Position numbers and translations under genes: made by a program. Below the pieces are notes generated by a model. The model saw only the letters and a program-made list of their open reading frames with translations. It was not told where the DNA came from and made no database searches. DNA of 64,000 nucleotides. Source: Corallococcus macrosporus (GTDB lineage Bacteria; Myxococcota; Myxococcia; Myxococcales; Myxococcaceae). Positions 8,562-15,664 of the stretch are shown one piece after another (within the stretch, counting starts at the first letter, position 1; each line of letters begins with the position of its first letter). The DNA lies in assembly GCF_017302985.1 (NCBI RefSeq), contig NZ_JAFIMU010000007.1, positions 2,108,001 through 2,172,000 on the forward strand. Reading direction: 5' to 3'.

Positions 8562-8945
8562 TTACCCTGCATCGTCAGGGCAGGCGGTGGAATGGGAGAC
8601 GCAGGCGTTGATGCGCGAGCACATGCCCTTGCATGCCGCCTTCGAGCCCTGGACGACGGACCAGCAGAGCTGCCGCTGCCACGTCTCGGAGAGGCCCCGG
8701 CAGTATGACTCCAAGGCCGCGCCTCCTGCATCACAGGCTTTGAAACAGGAGTCCAGGTCGAACGATCCGGGAGTGGACGCAGGCGGTGGAGCGCAGCCTT
8801 CGGGGTTCAGCGCGCAGAAGCTACTGGTTCCGCGCGCATGATCTGCTCGAAGTTCGGTGGGAGGCGAGGAGGCGCATCCACCGCTGGCAAAGAACATCGC
8901 GGGCACCAAGAAGCCTATCGCGATGTTGGGTGTTCCACGGGGCAT
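8562..8945 (-). CDS. Cys-rich small lipoprotein
   Basis: This 127-aa protein has a signal peptide ending in a lipobox (ASGGC). The mature part has eight or more Cys residues spread over 90 residues, consistent with a small disulfide-stabilised extracytoplasmic protein. No family name can be assigned; myxobacteria have many such small Cys-rich lipoproteins. It is the first gene of a likely two-gene unit with 8234-8551. Confidence 0.75.
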   Translation of the reverse strand: MPRGTPNIAIGFLVPAMFFASGGCASSPPTELRADHARGTSSFCALNPEGCAPPPASTPGSFDLDSCFKACDAGGAALESYCRGLSETWQRQLCWSVVQGSKAACKGMCSRINACVSHSTACPDDAG

Positions 8946-8991
8946 GCAGCATCATCACCCATTCATGATTTTCTTTATATACTGGAAAATC
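8946..8991 (-). promoter_or_regulatory. A/T-rich promoter region of the Cys-rich lipoprotein unit
   Basis: The 46-bp gap between the kelch gene stop and the lipoprotein start is strikingly A/T-rich for this genome, with a TATATAAAG run on the minus strand. It is the only space available for a promoter of the two-gene unit. I cannot define a convincing -35/-10 pair. Confidence 0.4.
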
Positions 8992-10122
8992 CTAAATTTC
9001 AGATTCGACCTGAGCCACGGCCGGAGCGGGGACGTACTCCTCGCTCGTGGCCAGGGTGCCCAGCTCGTTCACTCCGCCCACCACCAGCACCGTGCCCCGG
9101 CGCAGCCACAGGGCTCCGGCTTCGCCTCTCGGCTCATGCAGCGTGGGCGCCTGCGTCCATGTGCCTCTTGCTGGGTCGAAGCGCTCCGCGGAGGCCAGCG
9201 TGCCTCGCGTGGAGTGCTCGCCTCCCACCACCAGCACCGCGCCCTCTCCTGTCACCAGCGCCGCGTGGTGCTCTCTTGGCACTCCGGGCGCCTCCACCGG
9301 CTCCCAGGCGTTGCGCTCCGGCACGTAGACCTCCGCCGTCATCGCCGCCTGCGTCGTGGTGCCTCCCACCACCAGCACGCGTCCGTCCGGCAGCAGCGTC
9401 ACGGTGTGCCCCAGCCGGTGCGTTCCCGCCGCGCCTCCCATCACTCCCGCCCGCTCCCAGTGGCCCGTCAGCGGGTCGTACAGCTCCGACTGGAGGCCAC
9501 TCGCGAAGAGCACCTTGCCCGTGCGCAGCACCACCGCCGTCCCCGCGCCGCCTCGCGCGAAGCCGGGCGCCTCCGCCGCGCTCCAGGTCCCTGACGCCGG
9601 GTCGAACAGCTCCGCCGAACGCACCGGCCGCAGGTCCACGTCCGTTCCGCCCGCCACCAGCACGCGTCCGTCCGGCAACACCACCGCCGCCGGGTCGTTG
9701 CGCGCCTCGGCCATGGACGCCGCTTGCGTCCACACGCCCGTGTCCGGCGCGAACAGCTCCGCGCTCGCCAACGCGCCCACCGTCACGCCGTTGGAGCCAC
9801 CCACCACCAGCACACGCCCATCCAGCAGCCGCACCGCCGCGTGGTTGCGCCGCGCCGTGCGCAGCGTCCCCGTGGTCCGCCACCGCCCCGTGTCCGGGTC
9901 GAACACCTCGCAGGTGCCCAGCGTGCGGCTGCCGTCATGCCCTCCGGCCGCCAGCACCCGCCCGTCCTCCAGCGCGACGTAGGGCAACAGCCGCCGGGGC
10001 GTGGACAGCACGCCCGGCACCGGGGACTCCACGCTGCCCGCATCGGCTCGCGGCGCGGGACCGCACGCGAACACCACCCCCAACCACAGCATCGTGACGC
10101 AAGATGTCGAAAACCGTCGCAT
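8992..10122 (-). CDS. Kelch-repeat lipoprotein
   Basis: The 376-aa protein has a signal peptide with a lipobox-like end (VVFAC) and then at least six kelch-type blades of about 45-50 residues. Each carries a version of DGRVLVVGG followed by a VFDP or LFDP strand. The repeats should fold into a beta-propeller that binds proteins or glycans on the cell surface. The fold is clear but the ligand is not. A hairpin region lies upstream at 10186-10250. Confidence 0.88.
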   Translation of the reverse strand: MRRFSTSCVTMLWLGVVFACGPAPRADAGSVESPVPGVLSTPRRLLPYVALEDGRVLAAGGHDGSRTLGTCEVFDPDTGRWRTTGTLRTARRNHAAVRLLDGRVLVVGGSNGVTVGALASAELFAPDTGVWTQAASMAEARNDPAAVVLPDGRVLVAGGTDVDLRPVRSAELFDPASGTWSAAEAPGFARGGAGTAVVLRTGKVLFASGLQSELYDPLTGHWERAGVMGGAAGTHRLGHTVTLLPDGRVLVVGGTTTQAAMTAEVYVPERNAWEPVEAPGVPREHHAALVTGEGAVLVVGGEHSTRGTLASAERFDPARGTWTQAPTLHEPRGEAGALWLRRGTVLVVGGVNELGTLATSEEYVPAPAVAQVESEI

Positions 10123-10185
10123 GACCCCACCCGGACGTCTGGCCGAGGGGTTCGTCTACCGCGCCGGTCTGACACCTCGGGCCCC

Positions 10186-10213
10186 GCAAGGCCTTGTGAT
10201 TCCAGGGCCTTGC
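10186..10213 (-). terminator. Hairpin after the DUF2171-like gene
   Basis: GCAAGGCC at 10186-10193 and GGCCTTGC at 10206-10213 form a perfect 8-bp stem with a 12-base loop between the stop of the 10271-10585 gene and the start of the kelch gene. A second GC hairpin (CCGGG/CCCGG) lies at about 10222-10238. No T run follows, so this is a probable but not classical terminator. Confidence 0.45.
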
Positions 10214-10270
10214 CCTGCCCTCCGGGTTGGAATCCCGGAACTCCCGGAGGCAGGACCCAAGGCTCCCGCA

Positions 10271-10585
10271 TCAGTGCCGCGGGGGACCCACGGGGTCGTT
10301 CGTGGGCTCCGCTTCCAGGCCCTCGCTGTGGCGCGGCGGCAGGGCGCCGCCGTCGTCGTCCTCCTCCAGCGTGAGCTGGGAATGGTCCGCCGGCTTGAGG
10401 AGGACCTCGTCCCCGGTCACCGCCTCCACGTCGCTGTATTCGACCAGGTAGTCGCGCCGGGGAATGGGGACCAGCCCCTGCTCCAGCTCGAAGTGGGTGT
10501 CGCCCACGCCCGCCACCCGGCCCAGTGGATGTCCGTCGGCGGTGCGCACCGACATGCCCTCGCGAACCTCTCCCGCGTGAATCAT
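10271..10585 (-). CDS. DUF2171/PRC-barrel-like small protein
   Basis: This 104-aa protein starts MIHAGEVREGM and continues with a DGHPLGRVAGV stretch, the pattern of the DUF2171 family, whose members begin MIDASQIREHM or similar and form a small beta-barrel. The C-terminus is an acidic tail. The ATG at 10585 is chosen over the one at 10606 because AGGAG lies seven bases upstream and it matches the family N-terminus. The role is unknown; related proteins are often linked to stress adaptation. Confidence 0.75.
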   Translation of the reverse strand: MIHAGEVREGMSVRTADGHPLGRVAGVGDTHFELEQGLVPIPRRDYLVEYSDVEAVTGDEVLLKPADHSQLTLEEDDDGGALPPRHSEGLEAEPTNDPVGPPRH

Positions 10586-10736
10586 CGCGTTGCTCCTCGC
10601 GCTCATGGGGTCCTCACCAAGAGTGGGGTCGCTCCCGCCGCCGTGCGCGCCACGGCAGGCAGCCCGGTGGGCCCTCGGGCCGCCTTCTTCCACCGCCCCG
10701 TTGCGCGGTGCCTAACGTTTCCGCAGGAGGTCCCCC

Positions 10737-10934
10737 ATGCTGATGGAACTGACGAACGAGGAGTCGCGCGTATTGAAGGACGCCGTGGACTCCTCGCTGC
10801 ACACGCTGCTGGATGAAATCGCCCACGCGGATCAACGCGAGTTCAAGGAGGCGCTGCGCCAGCGCTACGACCGGCTGGCCGCGCTCCAGCGCCGCCTGGA
10901 GCCCATCGTGGAGAGCGAACAGGTCTACGCCTGA
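10737..10934 (+). CDS. Small helical protein, unknown function
   Basis: The 65-aa product is charged and predicted to be almost wholly helical, with Leu/Ala heptads (LKDAVDSSLHTLLDEIA, RYDRLAALQRRLEPI). A strong AGGAGG lies six bases before the ATG. It has no signal peptide. Its stop overlaps the end of the ABC ATPase gene on the other strand by 10 bp. Confidence 0.75.
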   Translation: MLMELTNEESRVLKDAVDSSLHTLLDEIAHADQREFKEALRQRYDRLAALQRRLEPIVESEQVYA

Positions 10935-11947
10935 CCTACCGCGCGGCCCGTCTTCGCGTCGAACCGGCGCAGGAACCGTGCGTCATGCCGCAGCCACACC
11001 GGGTCCCCGCTCGCGGCGCGGAAGTCTCCGGAGGCTCGCGCCACCATGCGCTCGCCGCCGGTCTCCACCGTCACCCAGACCTCCGCGCCCATGGGCTCCA
11101 CCAGGTACACGCGCCCTTCGCGAGCATCCGGCGGACGTGCGCCCTGACCGATTTGGAGATGCTCCGGCCTCAGGCCCAGCACCGCGTCGCCGTCGGACAG
11201 GCCCAGCGTGGACGGCTTCACCAGGTTGATGCGCGGCGAGCCGAAGAAGCCCGCCACGAAGAGGTTCGCGGGTGCGTCGTACAGCTCGCGCGGCGGGGCC
11301 ACCTGCTGCACCTCGCCCTGGCTCATCACCACCACGCGGTCGGACAGCGTCATCGCCTCCGCCTGGTCGTGCGTGACGTAGATGAAGGTGGCCTTGAGCT
11401 GTTCGTGCAGCTTCTTGATTTCGCCGCGCATCTGCGTGCGCAGGGCCGCGTCCAGGTTGGACAGGGGCTCGTCGAAGAGGAACACCTTGGGCCTGCGCAC
11501 CAGTGCGCGTCCCAGGGCCACCCGCTGCCGCTGTCCGCCCGACAGCTCCTTCGGCCGGCGCGACAGGAGCGCCTCCAGGCCCAGCACGCCGGACACCTCG
11601 CGCACGCGCGCGTCGACGTCCTTCGCGTCCATGCCCGCGACCTTCAGCGGGAACGCCAGGTTCCCGGCCACGTCCAGGTGCGGGTAGAGCGCGTAGCTCT
11701 GGAACACCATCGCGATGTCGCGCTCGCGCGGGGACAGGTCGTTCACCAACTGCCCGTCGATGCGCAGCTCACCGCCGGAGAGTTCCTCCAGCCCGGCGAT
11801 GAGGTTCAACGTCGTGGACTTGCCGCATCCGGAAGGGCCCACCAGCGACACGAACTCGCCGTCCGCGATGTCCAGCGTCACGCCCTTCACCGCCGCCACG
11901 CCACCCCGGTACACCTTGCGCACGTCCTGCAGGGACACCGTCGCCAA
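10925..11947 (-). CDS. Sugar-type ABC transporter ATP-binding protein (MalK/UgpC/MsmX family)
   Basis: The 340-aa protein has Walker A (GPSGCGKST), Q-loop (FQSYALYPH), signature (LSGGQRQRVALGRAL), Walker B (VFLFDEPLSNLD) and H-loop (VTHDQAEA), followed by a C-terminal OB-fold regulatory domain. It should energise an importer of sugars or glycerol phosphates. The best start is TTG at 11947, giving MATVSLQDVRKVY, with GGGAGG nine bases upstream; an ATG at 11977 is an alternative. No permease or binding protein is adjacent. The importer at 46550-49514 lacks an ATPase and is a plausible partner. Confidence 0.92.
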   Translation of the reverse strand: MATVSLQDVRKVYRGGVAAVKGVTLDIADGEFVSLVGPSGCGKSTTLNLIAGLEELSGGELRIDGQLVNDLSPRERDIAMVFQSYALYPHLDVAGNLAFPLKVAGMDAKDVDARVREVSGVLGLEALLSRRPKELSGGQRQRVALGRALVRRPKVFLFDEPLSNLDAALRTQMRGEIKKLHEQLKATFIYVTHDQAEAMTLSDRVVVMSQGEVQQVAPPRELYDAPANLFVAGFFGSPRINLVKPSTLGLSDGDAVLGLRPEHLQIGQGARPPDAREGRVYLVEPMGAEVWVTVETGGERMVARASGDFRAASGDPVWLRHDARFLRRFDAKTGRAVGQA

Positions 11948-12019
11948 GGCCGCGCACCTCCCGAAAAGCCCCAGCATCGCCGCTTCCCGCCCCCGCGCGG
12001 CCCCATCCCTCTCCGCCCC

Positions 12020-12069
12020 GTCACATCCGCTACGTGTCGCCAGAGGGTTCGTTACAGGCTCAACAGTTC
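12020..12069 (+). repeat. Upstream-element copy A (imperfect direct repeat)
   Basis: GTCACATCCGCTACGTGTCG followed after seven bases by GTTCGTTACAGGCTCAAC matches the copy at 12398-12457. It sits between the ABC ATPase gene and the DUSAM fragment. Unlike copy B it has no TAGAGT downstream, so it may be a decayed promoter of the DUSAM gene. Confidence 0.6.
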
Positions 12070-12201
12070 CCGAGGCCTGCGGACTCACCGCCTCCGAGGC
12101 CGCCGCCCTCATGGCCGCGGGCATGGGAGCCACCGGTTCGCACGCCGGCTCCAAGACGGAGGGGTACGACGACTCCCACAACGCCCACCTCCCCGAAATG
12201 C

Positions 12202-12387
12202 TCGCGGCGCATCACCGAAGGCTCGAACAGGCTGGGGGATGCCCTCCACCGGATGTACCGCCACCGGGAAGCAGGTGACTACGACCGCGCACGACAAGAA
12301 ATGCGCGACGTCCTGTCCGTCGAAGTGGTGCCCCTGTACCGCGAGATCGCCCAGGGCCAACTGGCCGCCATGGCCACGGACGGCTAG
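12202..12387 (+). pseudogene. DUSAM-domain fragment
   Basis: The last 61 codons before TAG match the C-terminal part of the myxobacterial DUSAM domain, with recognisable RRITEGSNRL, ALHRMYRHREAGD and MRDVLSVEVVPLYREIAQGQL segments. The upstream part of the domain is missing: in this frame the sequence before residue SRRI is Pro/Arg/Thr-rich and does not resemble the family. No credible start or ribosome site precedes it. It is most likely the remnant of a DUSAM gene whose 5' half was lost or frameshifted. Confidence 0.65.
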
Positions 12388-12397
12388 GGCGCCACCC

Positions 12398-12457
12398 GTC
12401 ACATCCCCTACGTGTCGGGTTTTCCAGGCCGGACGGTTTGTTACAGATTCAACGGTC
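12398..12457 (+). repeat. Upstream-element copy B (imperfect direct repeat)
   Basis: GTCACATCCCCTACGTGTCG differs by one base from copy A at 12020, and the second half (GTTTGTTACAGATTCAAC) is also shared. The spacer is 18 bases instead of seven. The repeat ends at the promoter-like sequence of the 12505 gene. Confidence 0.6.
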
Positions 12458-12466
12458 TTCTAGAGT
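12438..12466 (+). promoter_or_regulatory. Sigma-70-like promoter of the 12505-13545 gene
   Basis: TTGTTA at 12438-12443 and TAGAGT at 12461-12466 are separated by 17 bases and match four of six positions in each consensus hexamer. Transcription would start near 12473, about 32 bases before the ATG. Confidence 0.45.
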
Positions 12467-12504
12467 GGGCCGGGAACGCTGTCCTCCTAGAGAGCCCGCC
12501 GCCC

Positions 12505-13545
12505 ATGCCCTTCCTCTTCCGTGGTCAGAACTTGGACGCTCTCCTGGGCGACCCGCTCACCGCGGCCAACAGCCTGTACGGCATCATGAGCGCGGCGGAG
12601 CCGCAATTCATGGAGGACCTGCGGCTGCACTGGAAGAAGCACATCCGTGAGACGCCCGGAGTCAACGGCACCGCGTGGCGGCCCGCGCTCAAGGCCTTCT
12701 CCGCCATCGAGGGCTACTGGGGCAACTCGCACAGCGACCAGCGCATCGCGAAGGTGCTCTACGGGCCGGGGCACTCGGTGGCCACCCAGGTGGTGACGGG
12801 CGTGGGCGCGGCCGCGCAGTTCCTGCGCGACTTCGAGGCCGCTCGCGACGAGGCCTTCTACGTCTTCTTCCAGGCCACGTCCGTGAACGAGCTGGCGGGC
12901 GTGTCCTTCAAGGCCACGTACTACCACAAGGACGTGTCCTCCCTGTTCGAGCAGCGCCCGCACAGCGCCATCAAGGCCATCGTGTCCCGCCGGGTCATCG
13001 AGACCGCGCAGATCATGCTGCGCATCCTCTACGGCAACATGAACATGGGCTGGGGCAGCCTCTACAGCACGCGCACCCTGTCCACGACGCTGCTGCTGGC
13101 GCAGATGCACAACTCCGCGCTGAGCCACTACCAGTCCCACTACACCGGGCGGCGTTGCTACAACCAGAGCGCCGTCGCGTTCACGCTGCTGACGTTCGCG
13201 TACATCGTCGCGCAGGCGTGGGTGGACAAGGGCTACGAGTACAACGAGCAGCGCTGGTACTACTTCTGGAAGCTGGTGGGCTCGCTGCTGGGCGTGGACT
13301 CGCGCCTCATCGCGGACGACCACGCGGAGGCCGCCACGCTGTGGGACCTCTTCTTCGCGCGCGGCGAGTGCTTCGGTGGAACACCCGCGCCCTACCCCAC
13401 GACCCTGGACGCCCACCGCATCGACCCGGGGCTGCTCGGGGGCTACTCCGTGCAGCCGGAGGCGAACCTGCTCCAGTGGGTGCCCGCATTCGTCGTCACC
13501 CAGCTGCGCAACGTGCCCCGCTGGTACCGCTACATCCGGGGCTGA
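12505..13545 (+). CDS. Uncharacterised protein with weak resemblance to DUF2236/MpaB-type proteins
   Basis: The 346-aa protein is rich in Trp and Tyr and has no signal peptide. Its C-terminal third contains WKLVGSLLGVDSRL followed by an acidic stretch, which resembles the C-terminal helix of DUF2236 (MpaB/rubber-oxygenase-like) proteins. I could not see the rest of that family's signature, so the link is weak. The ATG at 12505 is the first codon after the predicted promoter. Its stop codon (13543-13545) lies inside the left copy of the 14-bp repeat flanking the ATPase/TOPRIM cassette. Confidence 0.8.
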   Translation: MPFLFRGQNLDALLGDPLTAANSLYGIMSAAEPQFMEDLRLHWKKHIRETPGVNGTAWRPALKAFSAIEGYWGNSHSDQRIAKVLYGPGHSVATQVVTGVGAAAQFLRDFEAARDEAFYVFFQATSVNELAGVSFKATYYHKDVSSLFEQRPHSAIKAIVSRRVIETAQIMLRILYGNMNMGWGSLYSTRTLSTTLLLAQMHNSALSHYQSHYTGRRCYNQSAVAFTLLTFAYIVAQAWVDKGYEYNEQRWYYFWKLVGSLLGVDSRLIADDHAEAATLWDLFFARGECFGGTPAPYPTTLDAHRIDPGLLGGYSVQPEANLLQWVPAFVVTQLRNVPRWYRYIRG

Positions 13546-13554
13546 CGCCTCAGC
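13541..13554 (+). repeat. Left 14-bp direct repeat of the inserted cassette
   Basis: GCTGACGCCTCAGC occurs here and, base for base, at 15336-15349. It contains the TGA stop of the upstream gene and is an imperfect dyad (GCTGA/TCAGC). If one mismatch is allowed, the match extends to 18 bases (13541-13558 and 15336-15353). Confidence 0.8.
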
Positions 13555-13585
13555 ACTCGTGCGTGCGCAGGCCAGATGCAGCGAC

Positions 13586-13591
13586 TAGAGT
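13586..13591 (+). promoter_or_regulatory. -10-like element directly before the ATPase gene
   Basis: TAGAGT ends six bases before the ATG at 13598 and no Shine-Dalgarno sequence is present. Together these suggest a leaderless transcript. I see no good -35 hexamer at the usual distance. Confidence 0.35.
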
Positions 13592-13597
13592 CGCGCC

Positions 13598-14737
13598 ATG
13601 CGCATTACCCACCTTCGGCTAAAGAACTGGCGAAACTTCCTTGAGGCCGATGCTCCGCTGGAGCAGCGCGTTTTCCTCGTGGGTCCCAATGCCGCGGGTA
13701 AGTCCAACTTTCTCGATGCCATCCGGTTCTTGCGCGATGTCGCGGATGCACAAGGTGGGCTCCAACGAGCAGTTGCCTCCAGGCGTGGGGTGTCACAGAT
13801 ACGGTCTCTGCATGCGCGCCGGTATCCCAACGTCATGCTCGAAGTCGAAGTCGATCTTGGCGACGGCGAAAGCTGGAACTACCGCCTGGAGTTCACCCAG
13901 GACAACCAGCGCCGCCCCATTGTCAAAACAGAAGCTGTGACCTGCGGTTCCAAAACACTTCTGGAACGACCCAACAGTGACGACAAGAAAGACCCTGCTC
14001 TCCTGACTCAAACACACCTGGAGCAGGTGAATACCAATCGTGAGTTCCGCGAACTCGCGGACTTCTTCTCCAAGATTCGATACCTCCATCTCGTTCCCCA
14101 ACTTGTTCGAGAACCAGACCGCTCCACGGGGAGGGTAAACGATCCGTTTGGTGGAGACTTCCTGGAGCAACTGGCCCGCGTACCATCCAAGACACTCAAC
14201 TCTCGCCTGAAACGCATCACCAGTGCACTTCGGGTCGCGGTTCCGCAACTCCAAGAACTGGACCTGAAGCGCGACGAACGGGGCGTGCCTCACCTCCAAG
14301 GCAAGTACAAGCACTGGCGTCCCAATGCCGGTTGGCAGAACGAAACGCAACTTTCGGATGGAACCCTCAGGCTTCTTGGTCTGCTTTGGGCCTTTGTGGA
14401 TGGAACAGCCCCCTTGCTACTGGAGGAGCCTGAACTTTCGCTTCACACTGCGGTCGTTCGGCATATCCCTCAAATGATGGCCAGGGTGAGCCGCAAGAAC
14501 GACCGGCAAGTTATTGTCAGTACTCACAGCGCAGATCTCTTGGGGGATGAGGGGATCGGCGGTGAAGAGGTACTCGTGCTGAAACCCCTCAAGGAGGGGA
14601 CGCAAGTGGATGTCGCTAAATCCGATGACACCATTCGCGCGCTTCTTGAAAAAGGTTCTTCCGTCGCTGAAGCTGTGATTCCCAGAACAGAGCCAAGTGA
14701 CTCCAGACAACTTGCCTTCTTTGGTGAGGCGCTGTGA
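13598..14737 (+). CDS. AAA-family ATPase (AAA15/AAA21, RecF/OLD-like)
   Basis: The 379-aa protein is an SMC/ABC-type ATPase of the kind found in OLD nucleases and related defence systems. Walker A is GPNAAGKS at residues 29-36, an ABC signature-like LSDGT is at 252-256, Walker B is LLLEEPEL at 273-280, and an STHSADLL H-loop follows. It has no nuclease domain of its own. The next gene, overlapping by four bases (GTGA), encodes a TOPRIM-like protein, so the pair looks like a split OLD-type enzyme. Base composition is much lower in G+C than the neighbours, indicating recent acquisition. A role in phage defence is inferred from architecture only. Confidence 0.88.
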   Translation: MRITHLRLKNWRNFLEADAPLEQRVFLVGPNAAGKSNFLDAIRFLRDVADAQGGLQRAVASRRGVSQIRSLHARRYPNVMLEVEVDLGDGESWNYRLEFTQDNQRRPIVKTEAVTCGSKTLLERPNSDDKKDPALLTQTHLEQVNTNREFRELADFFSKIRYLHLVPQLVREPDRSTGRVNDPFGGDFLEQLARVPSKTLNSRLKRITSALRVAVPQLQELDLKRDERGVPHLQGKYKHWRPNAGWQNETQLSDGTLRLLGLLWAFVDGTAPLLLEEPELSLHTAVVRHIPQMMARVSRKNDRQVIVSTHSADLLGDEGIGGEEVLVLKPLKEGTQVDVAKSDDTIRALLEKGSSVAEAVIPRTEPSDSRQLAFFGEAL

Positions 14738-15321
14738 CTCCAGTGACAGTTGCCGTGGAAGGCCCTACTGACACGGCCATTGTCACGAGGCTCTTACGTC
14801 ATACAGGCCTCCCCCTTGGCTTTGTTTATGCAACGGGTGGAAAATCGAAGCTCGATGCAAGACTCGTCGGCTTCAATCATGCCGCCAGGAATGAGCCCTG
14901 GTTTGTTCTTCGCGATTTGGATCAAGATGCCTCCTGCGCGCCCGAACTCATCAAGAGCCTGCTTCCTGCGCCCAATGCGCGAATGCGGTTGCGGATCGCA
15001 GTCCATCAAGGCGAAAGCTGGCTCCTTGCGGATGCTGAGCGCATCGCGCGCTTTCTAGGGGTTCCAGTCAGTTCAATCCCTTCGGCCCCCGATACGCTCT
15101 CCAACGCAAAACAGACATTAATCAACTTGGCGCGGCGCTCGCGTTCTCGTGAGGTCCGAGAAGCGCTGGTTCCATCCGAGAACTCGACTGCGACAGTAGG
15201 TAAGCAATACACATCTACGATCGCGAGTTTCACCACAGAGGATTGGCGCCCAGGTATAGCTGCTACCCGGAGCGATAGCCTCGCCCGATGCATCCGTGCG
15301 CTCCAGACCCTGAAGCGATAA
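14734..15321 (+). CDS. TOPRIM-like (DUF4276-type) partner of the ATPase
   Basis: This 195-aa protein shows the acidic pattern of a TOPRIM fold: Glu9 in VAVEGPTD, then Asp61 and Asp63 in VLRDLDQD. A conserved HQGESWLLAD segment (residues 91-100) and a C-terminal arrangement like that of DUF4276 proteins follow. TOPRIM domains bind magnesium and cut or join nucleic acid. Translation starts with GTG inside the stop region of the ATPase gene, so the two products are coupled and probably form a complex. Possible activities are DNA nicking, tRNA cleavage or phage-triggered toxicity; the sequence does not choose. It shares the low G+C of its partner. Confidence 0.8.
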   Translation: MTPVTVAVEGPTDTAIVTRLLRHTGLPLGFVYATGGKSKLDARLVGFNHAARNEPWFVLRDLDQDASCAPELIKSLLPAPNARMRLRIAVHQGESWLLADAERIARFLGVPVSSIPSAPDTLSNAKQTLINLARRSRSREVREALVPSENSTATVGKQYTSTIASFTTEDWRPGIAATRSDSLARCIRALQTLKR

Positions 15322-15335
15322 GTACCTGCTGGGCC

Positions 15336-15349
15336 GCTGACGCCTCAGC
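15336..15349 (+). repeat. Right 14-bp direct repeat of the inserted cassette
   Basis: This is an exact copy of the repeat at 13541-13554. It contains the reverse complement of the stop codon of the DUF427 gene (15345-15347), just as the left copy contains the stop of the 12505-13545 gene. Confidence 0.8.
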
Positions 15350-15629
15350 GCTCCACCGTGACGCCCTTCCAGAAGGCCACGTAGCCGCGGATGTTGGCCG
15401 CGGCCGGCTTGGGCTCCGGGTAGAACCAGGCGGCGTCCGCGTTGGTCTTCCCGTCCACCTCCACGGAGTAGTAGCTCGCCTCGCCCTTCCACGGGCAGTG
15501 GGTGTGCGTGGCGCTGGGCTTGAAGTGCTCGCGCACCAGGCTGTCGGGAGGGAAATAGACATTGCCCTCCACCGTCTCAAAGGCGTCGCTCTTCGCGAGC
15601 ACGACGCCGTTCCATTTCGCCACGGGCAT
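15345..15629 (-). CDS. DUF427 family protein
   Basis: The 94-aa protein matches the DUF427 pattern along its whole length: an N-terminal AKWNG segment, a YFP strand, HTHCPWKGEASYYSVEV in the middle and a C-terminal GYVAFW strand. It is a small all-beta fold of unknown function, common in soil bacteria. The ATG at 15629 is the only good start. It lies 35 bases downstream of the alpha/beta-hydrolase gene on the same strand, so the two are probably co-transcribed. Confidence 0.88.
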   Translation of the reverse strand: MPVAKWNGVVLAKSDAFETVEGNVYFPPDSLVREHFKPSATHTHCPWKGEASYYSVEVDGKTNADAAWFYPEPKPAAANIRGYVAFWKGVTVER

Positions 15630-15664
15630 GGGAAAGCCTCCGGATGCGTGTGTGTAACCGCGTG

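Larger units (their letters stand above)
13555..15335 (+). other. Low-GC inserted two-gene cassette between 14-bp direct repeats
   Basis: The 1781 bp between the two repeat copies contain exactly two genes, an AAA ATPase and a TOPRIM-like protein. Two 60-base lines that I counted inside it (from 13981 and 14521) are 52% and 58% G+C, against 65% for a counted line in the neighbouring gene (from 13081). If one repeat copy is removed, the two flanking genes become neatly convergent, with stops four bases apart. This is what an insertion with duplication of a 14-bp target would leave. No integrase or transposase is present, so the mechanism is unknown. Confidence 0.6.

Noticed and set aside
10586-10606. 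ATG at 10606 as the start of the DUF2171-like gene
   Set aside because: The ATG at 10585 has a well-spaced AGGAG and matches the family N-terminus.
12412-12504. Extended N-terminus of the 12505 gene from an upstream GTG
   Set aside because: The added residues fall in the repeat element and promoter hexamers and look non-coding.
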